DNA of 13,360 nucleotides from Nitrospirota bacterium (GTDB taxonomy: Bacteria; Nitrospirota; JAOUDF01): the NCBI GenBank assembly GCA_029859385.1, contig JAOUDF010000052.1:1-13360 (forward strand), written 5' to 3'. Shown in pieces: positions 1-6,267 of this stretch. A model generated the notes under the pieces. That model was not told the origin of the DNA. It saw only the letters and a program-made list of their open reading frames with translations, and did not search any database. The translations under genes and the position numbers were made by a program. Numbering within the stretch: the first letter of the stretch is position 1; the number at the start of each line of letters is the position of its first letter.

Positions 1-573
1 GTTCGAGAAAATGAGACACATTCGATGAAAGATGTATTTGTAAACGCTTATGAGTGGCTGTCAGAGACGGGCAGCATTATGGTAAATTCTATGGAGTCAA
101 AGCTTATAGCACTTGCTTTTGCAAGGGAAGGTTTTCGCAATGTCCCAGCAAACCTTTCTGTTAGTAAAATTGACAGCGAAGTTAAATTAACTACTGTCAA
201 GGGCGTTCTTTCCTATTTGCCAAGAGCAGCCCAAATAGCTTTTCTCTCTCCTTTTCCTCAACACTGGTTTGGCACGGGCAGTCTGGAAGCGAATACAATG
301 ATGCGCCGTATTGCAGCCTTTGAAATGCTCGGAGTCTATTTCTGTTTGATTTTTCTGCCATATGCGATATGGTTTTGGCGCCAAAAGGCTGAAGTCTGGC
401 TCGTACTGATCTACTGTGTTCCCCCTTTGTTAATGCAAGGAGTTGTAGTTGCTAATATTGGAACACTTTATCGCTTGCGCTACGGCTTTCTCATGGCATT
501 AGTTGCACTGGGCCTTGCCGGTTTCCTTACTTTGATCCAGCGTATTAAAACGCGGGTAACTGGAGGATTATGA
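1..573 (+). CDS. Polytopic membrane protein, C-terminal fragment (5' end outside window)
   Basis: The reading frame is open from the first base, so the Met codon at 25 is probably internal and the gene starts upstream. What remains is about 190 residues: a soluble-looking loop, then three hydrophobic stretches rich in Leu, Ile, Val and aromatic residues (bases about 310-375, 395-465 and 480-540), ending in a short basic tail. A Pro-rich SPFPQHW segment precedes the first helix, and an LYRLRYGF segment leads into the last. This layout recalls the C-terminal ends of large inner-membrane proteins of polysaccharide loci, such as O-antigen-polymerase-like or lipid-linked-sugar glycosyltransferase-like proteins. 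No catalytic motif lies in the visible part, so the function stays open. The stop overlaps the next start as ATGA, implying translational coupling with the methyltransferase. Confidence 0.75.
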   Translation, partial: VRENETHSMKDVFVNAYEWLSETGSIMVNSMESKLIALAFAREGFRNVPANLSVSKIDSEVKLTTVKGVLSYLPRAAQIAFLSPFPQHWFGTGSLEANTMMRRIAAFEMLGVYFCLIFLPYAIWFWRQKAEVWLVLIYCVPPLLMQGVVVANIGTLYRLRYGFLMALVALGLAGFLTLIQRIKTRVTGGL

Positions 574-1418
574 GGACGGCGGAGGAGGCAGCCAACCGCG
601 ACGAAAAAGTTGTAGCCGGTTTCGGCGACGAGTGGAGCCGGTTCACTCAAGCAGCTTTGTCAAGAGAAGAACGAGAGAAGATTTTCACGGATTATTTTTC
701 CAACTTCCCTTGGTATCTTCTCGATGACGAGAGCGTCGGCGCGGACATAGGCTGCGGCAGCGGCAGATGGGCCATGGTTGTGGCACCGCGAGTAGGATAC
801 CTTAATCTGTTGGATGCCAGCCACGAAGCTTTGAGCGTGGCAAAGAGCAACTTGCGTGATTATCAGAACGTTGCTTTTCACCATGCTAGCGTTGGAGAAA
901 TGCCTTTTGATGATATTTCCTTGGACTTTGCATATTCGTTGGGTGTTTTGCACCATGTGCCAGATACTCTCGGGGCAATTAAGGTGGTTGCCAGGAAATT
1001 AAAGCCAGGCGCTCCTTTCCTCGTATACCTTTACTATGCTTTTGATAACAGGCCAAGATGGTTCAGAGTTGTGTGGAAAATATCTGATATTGCGAGAGGT
1101 ATTGTTTCTCGCTTACCTCATTGGTTAAGATATTTAGTCAGTCAGGCAATAGCTCTTGGTATTTACTGGCCCCTTGCCCGAGCAGCAAAACTTCTGGAGC
1201 GATTGGGCTGCCTGCCGGCGACATGGCCACTGTCCTACTACCGCGACAAGTCTCTTTACACCCTCCGCACAGATGCCCTCGACCGCTTCGGTACCTCTCT
1301 GGAGCAACGTTTTTCAAAGGGAGAGATTCGAGCGATGATGGAGGCGGCTGGTTTTGAGGATATCCGTTTCTCCGACCGTGAGCCGTACTGGTGTGCAGTG
1401 GGGATAAAGAAAGAGTAA
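570..1418 (+). CDS. Class I SAM-dependent methyltransferase
   Basis: A 282-residue protein with a Rossmann-type methyltransferase domain. Motif I is GADIGCGSG at residues 57-65, followed by the acidic residue that binds the SAM ribose (D82 in LLDAS). A motif near residues 110-120 (EMPFDDISLDF) and the post-motif SLGVLHHVPD at about 123-132 fit the Methyltransf_11 type. The region after residue 155 is long and basic-aromatic (many Trp, Arg and Tyr residues between about 160 and 235) and could touch membrane or a lipid-linked substrate; this is inference. A final segment near residue 255-282 closes the fold. The start is set by the ATGA overlap with the upstream gene, with GGAGG at 562-566 only three bases before ATG. 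In this locus the likely role is methylation of a sugar or chain end, but small-molecule substrates cannot be read from sequence. Confidence 0.88.
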   Translation: MRTAEEAANRDEKVVAGFGDEWSRFTQAALSREEREKIFTDYFSNFPWYLLDDESVGADIGCGSGRWAMVVAPRVGYLNLLDASHEALSVAKSNLRDYQNVAFHHASVGEMPFDDISLDFAYSLGVLHHVPDTLGAIKVVARKLKPGAPFLVYLYYAFDNRPRWFRVVWKISDIARGIVSRLPHWLRYLVSQAIALGIYWPLARAAKLLERLGCLPATWPLSYYRDKSLYTLRTDALDRFGTSLEQRFSKGEIRAMMEAAGFEDIRFSDREPYWCAVGIKKE

Positions 1419-1469
1419 ATTCCCACCAGTCTCTTTCAGGTTGTTGTTACACATTCAATCCTTGAAATT

Positions 1470-1479
1470 TGCCCGGGCA
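1470..1479. repeat. 10-base perfect palindrome upstream of asnB
   Basis: TGCCCGGGCA reads the same on both strands and lies in the 167-base gap between the methyltransferase and the amidotransferase, about 40 bases upstream of the promoter candidate at 1521-1548. It has no loop, so it is not a terminator hairpin; a small operator site is possible. A second CCCGGG core lies at about 1570-1575, just before the asnB start. One palindrome of this length in GC-rich DNA can also arise by chance. Confidence 0.2.
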
Positions 1480-1520
1480 TAGGGTAATTTCCACCAATGT
1501 TGACTGAATACGGTGGGCTC

Positions 1521-1548
1521 TTTACCCAAGTCCTTGAATCCATAGAAT
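1521..1548 (+). promoter_or_regulatory. Candidate sigma-70-type promoter for asnB
   Basis: TTTACC at 1521-1526 matches four of six positions of the -35 consensus, and TAGAAT at 1543-1548 matches five of six of the -10 consensus, with a 16-base spacer. Transcription would begin near 1555, leaving a leader of about 30 bases before the asnB ATG. It sits in the only sizeable gap of the left block, which supports a separate transcription start for asnB and the genes after it. No clear terminator precedes it, so read-through from the upstream pair is also likely. Confidence 0.35.
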
Positions 1549-1585
1549 CTTTTTCGATTATTCCTTCTCCCGGGCCGCGACAAAA

Positions 1586-3550
1586 ATGTGCGGCATAGCC
1601 GGTAGTCTACAATTCTCTTCTAACTCCAATAATTACGAGCTTCAGGCCACCACCCTGAAGATGAGCGATATGCTCGTCCACCGCGGTCCAGATGATTCCG
1701 GCATTTGGGTGGACGACACGGTCGGTGTTGCCCTGGGGCATCGCCGCCTCTCCATCCTCGACCTCTCTCCTGAGGGGCATCAGCCGATGGTGTCGGCATG
1801 TGGTCGGTACGTGATCGCCTTCAATGGAGAGGTGTACAACTACCTCGAAATCCGGATGGAACTGGAGGGGCAATCACAGAGGATTGCCCCTGGGTGGCGG
1901 GGCCATTCCGACACCGAGGTTATGCTTGCGGCAATATCTCGGTGGGGGATTGAGGCCGCTGTCAGGCGTTTCGTAGGGATGTTTGCCTTTGCCCTTTGGG
2001 ATCGGGAAGAACGCTCTCTCCACCTGGTCCGCGACCGGATGGGGGAGAAACCCCTCTACTATGGCTGGGTGAACGGGACCTTTCTGTTTGGTTCCGAGCT
2101 CAAAGCCCTGCGGGCGCATCCCGCATTCAGGGCCGAAATCGACCGCGACGCGCTGGCTCTCTTTCTGCGTCATAATTATATCCCTGCGCCTTACAGCATT
2201 TATCGGAATATCTTCAAGCTGATACCCGGCACTATCCTCACTATTCGCGCCGCATCTAAGGATTCCCGTCTGTCGCCCGTCGCTTACTGGTCGGTGAAAG
2301 AGTGTGCCGAGGCAGGGGAGAGGGCGCCCTTTGAGGGGACGGAGGAAGAGGCTGTTGCCTGTCTGGAATCGTTAATCAGCAGTTCAGTCAGGCAGCAGAT
2401 GGTTGCCGATGTGCCACTGGGGGCCTTTCTGTCAGGAGGTATCGACTCTTCGACCGTGGTGGCCCTCATGCAGGCCCAAAGTGATCGGCCGGTAAAGACC
2501 TTTACCATTGGTTTTGAAGAAAAAGGCTATAACGAAGCCCTGCATGCCAAAGAGGTGGCCCAACACCTGGGTACTGACCATACGGAGCTGTATGTGACAC
2601 CGGCTGAAGCGAGAGACGTTATCCCCCGGTTGCCTGCTCTCTACGACGAACCTTTTTCAGATTCCTCCCAGATACCGACATTCCTCGTATCTCAGATGGC
2701 ACGCCGGCATGTGACGGTGAGCCTTTCAGGCGACGGTGGCGACGAGCTGTTCGGCGGGTATAACCGCTACTTCTGGGGGCGGAGTATCTGGAACAAGACA
2801 GGGTGGCTTCCTGTACCTGCGAGAAAAGTAACGGCCTCGGCCCTTACGGCCTTGTCACCACGGACATGGGATGCCCTGTTTGATAAAGGCGGGGGGCTGC
2901 TTCCGCGTGCCGCAAGAGTTAAAGCCCCTGGAGACAAGCTGCATAAACTGGCGGAGGTATTACCGGCGCGTAACCCTGAAACTATATATAAAATGCTGGT
3001 GTCACACTGGAAAAATCCCGCTGCAGTAGTCATTGCTGCAAAGGAGAGGCCGACTGTCCTGACGGATGAAGGCCAGTGGGCGGACCTCGCCGATTTTACC
3101 CACCGTATGATGTACCTTGACATGATGACCTATCTACCCGACGATATCCTGGTCAAGGTCGACCGCGCCAGCATGGGGGTAAGCCTGGAGAGCAGGGTGC
3201 CATTCCTTGATCATCGCGTGGTGGAATTTGCCTGGCGGATACCGCTGAAGATGAAGATAAGAAACAACGAGGGGAAGTGGATCCTCCGGCAGGTCCTTTA
3301 CAAGCATGTGCCACGGGAATTGATGGAGCGGCCGAAGATGGGGTTCGGTGTGCCCATTGACGAATGGCTGCGGGGGCCTCTGAAAGAATGGGCAGAGGCG
3401 CTTCTGGATGAGAAGCGTCTGCGGGACGAGGGGTATTTCGATCCTCGGCCGATCCGTGAAAAGTGGCAAGAGCATTTAAGCGGCGCCCGCAACTGGCAGT
3501 ATTATCTCTGGGATGTGTTGATGTTTCAGGTATGGCTGGAACATCAATAG
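1586..3550 (+). CDS. asnB: Asparagine synthase (glutamine-hydrolysing)-type amidotransferase
   Basis: A 654-residue two-domain protein. The N-terminal Ntn glutaminase domain begins MCGIAG, and the catalytic nucleophile Cys2 fixes the start at 1586 although no good Shine-Dalgarno sequence precedes it. Glutamine-binding elements follow: GHRRLSI at 51-57, FNGEVYN at 79-85 and HSDTE at 107-111. The synthetase domain carries the ATP-pyrophosphatase loop SGGIDSS at 283-289 and the later SGDGGDELFGGYNRY segment. Family enzymes hydrolyse glutamine and transfer ammonia to an AMP-activated carboxylate. In O-antigen loci, homologues such as WbpS are thought to amidate uronic acid sugars rather than make free asparagine, and the location next to glycosyltransferases favours that. 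No UDP-sugar 6-dehydrogenase lies in the window, so the acid substrate would have to come from elsewhere. Free asparagine synthesis cannot be excluded. Confidence 0.93.
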   Translation: MCGIAGSLQFSSNSNNYELQATTLKMSDMLVHRGPDDSGIWVDDTVGVALGHRRLSILDLSPEGHQPMVSACGRYVIAFNGEVYNYLEIRMELEGQSQRIAPGWRGHSDTEVMLAAISRWGIEAAVRRFVGMFAFALWDREERSLHLVRDRMGEKPLYYGWVNGTFLFGSELKALRAHPAFRAEIDRDALALFLRHNYIPAPYSIYRNIFKLIPGTILTIRAASKDSRLSPVAYWSVKECAEAGERAPFEGTEEEAVACLESLISSSVRQQMVADVPLGAFLSGGIDSSTVVALMQAQSDRPVKTFTIGFEEKGYNEALHAKEVAQHLGTDHTELYVTPAEARDVIPRLPALYDEPFSDSSQIPTFLVSQMARRHVTVSLSGDGGDELFGGYNRYFWGRSIWNKTGWLPVPARKVTASALTALSPRTWDALFDKGGGLLPRAARVKAPGDKLHKLAEVLPARNPETIYKMLVSHWKNPAAVVIAAKERPTVLTDEGQWADLADFTHRMMYLDMMTYLPDDILVKVDRASMGVSLESRVPFLDHRVVEFAWRIPLKMKIRNNEGKWILRQVLYKHVPRELMERPKMGFGVPIDEWLRGPLKEWAEALLDEKRLRDEGYFDPRPIREKWQEHLSGARNWQYYLWDVLMFQVWLEHQ

Positions 3551-3574
3551 AGGTGAGTCCTTCAAACAAATAGA

Positions 3575-4723
3575 ATGAATACTCAAGTACAGAATATTCG
3601 CCCCAAAATTCTCTATCTCGTGACGGAAGACTGGTTCTTCTGTTCGCATCGTTTACCGTTGGCAAGGGCTGCAAAACTCAGCGGCTATGATGTAGTGGTA
3701 GCCACCCGAGTAGCTTGTCATGGTGAGCAGATCAAGAAAGAAGGTTTTCGTCTCGTACCGATCTCGCTCCGGCGAAGCGGTAAAAACCCTTGGAGCGAAT
3801 TGCTTTCTCTAGTAGAGCTTATCAGTATCTATCGTGCTGAGAGGCCAACGACTGTTCACCATGTGGCATTGAAACCGATATTGTATGGCTCAATCGCAGC
3901 AATAGTCTCACAAGTACCGTCAGTGGTTAATGCTTTGACCGGTTTGGGCTATATTTTCACTTCAGAGAGCCGTCTTGCATGCTGGCTACGGCCCTTCATC
4001 TTGGTAGCATTCCGTCTTCTGTTAAACCGGAAAGGTAGCCGATTAATTGTGCAGAACCGGGATGATCTGCAGCTGCTGGTCGAAGCTCGTGTCGTCTCAG
4101 AAGACCGAATTACACTTATACGTGGCTCAGGAGTAGATACCTTGGCATTCACACTCAGATCGGAGCCAAGCGGGGATTTGGTAGTGATTTTGGCATCGCG
4201 CATGCTCTGGGACAAAGGAGTGGGTGAGTTTGTGGAGGTGGCAGGAATGCTCAGGCGCAGAGGGGTAGCAGCGCGTTTCGTACTGGTAGGTGACGTTGAC
4301 CCTGATAACCCTGCATCCATTCCCTTTAGTCAGTTGAATGCTTGGCAAGTTGCGGGTGATATAGAATGGTGGGGACATCGATCCGATATGGCCGCTGTCT
4401 TCGAGGCAGCCCATGTTGTATGTCTACCTTCGTATCGAGAGGGACTTCCCAAAGTATTGCTTGAGGCAGCAGCGTGTGGCTGCCCTATCGTGGCCACTGA
4501 TGTCCCAGGCTGTAGAGAAATTGTCAAGAATGGCTACAACGGTTTCCTGGTTCCGGTAAAAAACACCATAAAACTTGCTGAAGCTTTGGAGATACTTGTA
4601 AAGAATCCCAAAATACGTTTGACAATGGGTCGTCATGGGCGCGAGATGGTAGAAGCAGAATTTTCTAACGATCATGTAGTTACGCAGACACTCGCTTTAT
4701 ATCGAAAGTTAGCTAGATTATGA
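3575..4723 (+). CDS. Family 4 glycosyltransferase (GT-B fold)
   Basis: A 382-residue protein without membrane-spanning anchors of clear strength, built as two Rossmann-like halves. The N-terminal half starts KILYLVTEDWFFCSHRLPLA (residues 11-30), the acceptor-side signature of this group. The C-terminal half has the basic-Gly donor loop RGSGVD at 183-188 and the retaining-GT EX7E motif, E289 to E297 in REGLPKVLLE. Family members such as PglA, WbpT and WbpU add a second sugar to an undecaprenyl-linked first sugar on the cytoplasmic face. The position just before the sugar-modifying and initiating enzymes suits that role; donor and linkage are not readable. The ATG at 3575 is the only reasonable start because an in-frame stop lies seven codons upstream; AGGTGAG at 3551 is too far away to be a normal ribosome site. 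The stop overlaps the next start as ATGA. Confidence 0.9.
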   Translation: MNTQVQNIRPKILYLVTEDWFFCSHRLPLARAAKLSGYDVVVATRVACHGEQIKKEGFRLVPISLRRSGKNPWSELLSLVELISIYRAERPTTVHHVALKPILYGSIAAIVSQVPSVVNALTGLGYIFTSESRLACWLRPFILVAFRLLLNRKGSRLIVQNRDDLQLLVEARVVSEDRITLIRGSGVDTLAFTLRSEPSGDLVVILASRMLWDKGVGEFVEVAGMLRRRGVAARFVLVGDVDPDNPASIPFSQLNAWQVAGDIEWWGHRSDMAAVFEAAHVVCLPSYREGLPKVLLEAAACGCPIVATDVPGCREIVKNGYNGFLVPVKNTIKLAEALEILVKNPKIRLTMGRHGREMVEAEFSNDHVVTQTLALYRKLARL

Positions 4724-5685
4724 AGATTTTAGTCACTGGTGCTACCGGTTTTATAGGGCGTGCGCTTTGCGAGAGAGCCCTCACAGAAGGATGGCAGGTC
4801 TATGGTACAGTGAGATCCTTGCGGCAAGCAGCACTTCTTCCGGCGGAGGTTGTGCCAGTACAAATGGACTTAACGGAAGTGGAATGCGACTGGTCGTCCA
4901 TCCTGGAGAATATTGACGTGGTGGTGCACCTTGCCGCTCGTGTCCACATAATGCATGACACCGCAGATAACCCAATGGCCGAATTCCACCGTGTCAATGT
5001 CCGCGGTACGGCGTATTTGGCTCAAATAGCAGCTCAAGCTAGGGTTAAACGGTTCATATTCCTGAGCTCCATCAAGGTAAATGGGGAAGGTAGAGAAAAG
5101 CCATATACCGAGAAGGATTATGCTGCTCCTCAAGATTTTTACGGTGTGAGCAAGTGGGAAGCAGAGCAGGCACTACGAAAAATTGAGTCTGAATCAGAAC
5201 TCGAAGTGGTGATTCTGCGTCCGCCGCTGGTGTATGGGCCTGGGATTAAAGCTAATCTGTTGCGTCTTTTCCAGTTGGTTGATAAAGGGATACCGTTACC
5301 TTTGGCAGGCATTGACAATCAGCGAAGCCTGATATATTTAGGTAACCTTGTGGATGGAATCTTAACGTGTATAAATAATCCCTTGGCTGCCGGTAATACT
5401 TACATGATCAGCGATTGTGATGATGTTTCGACGCCAGAGCTGATCAGGAGGATTTCCACATTATTAGGGAGAGGGGAACAATTGTTTCCTTTCCCATCAA
5501 CACTATTACAGCTGGCTGGAACATTATTGGGAAAATCAGACGAGTTTAAACGCCTGATAGGCTCTTTATCAGTTGATACCTCAGTGATTCGTAAGGAGTT
5601 GAACTGGAAACCTCCGTATACAATGAGAGAGGGTCTTCGGGCGACAGCGGAATGGTTCAAACTTGCTTATAGGAAACAGGGATGA
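4720..5685 (+). CDS. NAD(P)-dependent SDR epimerase/reductase, WbpV/WbpK/WreQ-like
   Basis: A 321-residue extended SDR. The dinucleotide-binding loop GATGFIG lies at residues 7-13, an Asp that could read the ribose at D50, HLAARVH at about 70-76, and the catalytic set S117, Y141, K145 (SSIKV and YGVSK). The RPPLVYGPG segment near residues 167-175 is typical of the nucleotide-sugar branch. The best match by memory is the group that includes WbpV and WbpK of Pseudomonas and WreQ of Rhizobium, which reduce the C4 ketone of a 4-keto-6-deoxy-HexNAc to give QuiNAc or FucNAc. An ordinary UDP-GlcNAc 4-epimerase is the main alternative. ATGA overlaps on both sides tie it to the glycosyltransferase before it and the initiating transferase after it, and the dehydratase two genes downstream would supply its substrate. 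Confidence 0.9.
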   Translation: MKILVTGATGFIGRALCERALTEGWQVYGTVRSLRQAALLPAEVVPVQMDLTEVECDWSSILENIDVVVHLAARVHIMHDTADNPMAEFHRVNVRGTAYLAQIAAQARVKRFIFLSSIKVNGEGREKPYTEKDYAAPQDFYGVSKWEAEQALRKIESESELEVVILRPPLVYGPGIKANLLRLFQLVDKGIPLPLAGIDNQRSLIYLGNLVDGILTCINNPLAAGNTYMISDCDDVSTPELIRRISTLLGRGEQLFPFPSTLLQLAGTLLGKSDEFKRLIGSLSVDTSVIRKELNWKPPYTMREGLRATAEWFKLAYRKQG

Positions 5686-6251
5686 GTTTGCAAAAACGCG
5701 TATTCGACGTTAGCATGGCTATTTTGTTATTGGTAATTATGGGCGTTCCTATGATAATGATTGCCTTACTGGTTAAACTCACCTCCACCGGACCACTTCT
5801 TTACTGGTCAGATCGGGTGGGGAGAAATAATTCTATTTTCAGGATGCCTAAATATCGCACAATGAAAATAGATACCCCAGAAGTTGCTACTCATCTCCTT
5901 GGTAATCCTGAGCACTATCTGACGCCGATTGGAGGGTTTCTAAGAAAGTCGAGCTTAGATGAGCTTCCTCAATTAATAAGTGTTCTGAAAGGTGATATGA
6001 GCTTTGTGGGACCGAGGCCAGCCCTGTTCAATCAGGATGATCTTATAGAGTTGCGAACAGCAAAATCAATCCATGTCCTAACCCCGGGTTTGACCGGTTG
6101 GGCTCAAATCAATGGAAGAGATGAATTGCCTATTCCTGTAAAGGTTGAATATGATGAATATTATTTAAAGCGCCGTTCCTTTCTCTTTGATCTGCAAATA
6201 CTTTTCATGACCATATTGAAGGTCATGCTGAGCGAAGGGGTTAAACATTAG
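5682..6251 (+). CDS. Small phosphoglycosyl transferase (PglC-like initiating sugar transferase)
   Basis: A 189-residue member of the bacterial sugar transferase family (PF02397). It has one N-terminal hydrophobic segment (residues about 10-32) that in PglC forms a re-entrant membrane helix, then the cytoplasmic catalytic core. KYRTM at 57-61 and the Asp-Glu dyad D93-E94 in SLDELPQL match the catalytic pair of PglC, followed by GDMSFVGPRP (104-113) and LTPGLTGWAQ. Such monotopic enzymes transfer a sugar 1-phosphate from a UDP-sugar to undecaprenyl phosphate, starting O-antigen, capsule or glycan repeat units. The length is that of the minimal PglC form, without the four extra helices of WcaJ or WbaP. 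It starts by ATGA overlap with the SDR gene and is followed by the dehydratase, so the sugar it loads is probably the product or 4-keto intermediate of those two enzymes. Confidence 0.93.
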   Translation: MSLQKRVFDVSMAILLLVIMGVPMIMIALLVKLTSTGPLLYWSDRVGRNNSIFRMPKYRTMKIDTPEVATHLLGNPEHYLTPIGGFLRKSSLDELPQLISVLKGDMSFVGPRPALFNQDDLIELRTAKSIHVLTPGLTGWAQINGRDELPIPVKVEYDEYYLKRRSFLFDLQILFMTILKVMLSEGVKH

Positions 6252-6267
6252 ATCGTCTGGAGCCATT

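Noticed and set aside
270..284. TGGCAC resembling the -24 half of a sigma-54 promoter
   Set aside because: The matching -12 element is absent at the right spacing, and the site is within the coding region of the first gene.
1598..1608. GCCGGTAGTCT, one mismatch from the ops element GGCGGTAGNNT used by RfaH
   Set aside because: It lies inside the asnB coding region just after the start, encoding conserved residues, and there is no JUMPstart context; a chance match is more likely.
3153..3674. Antisense open reading frame of 173 codons across the asnB/GT4 junction
   Set aside because: It runs opposite the conserved C-terminal part of asnB and the start of the glycosyltransferase, with a low-complexity Pro/Ser-rich product and no domain.
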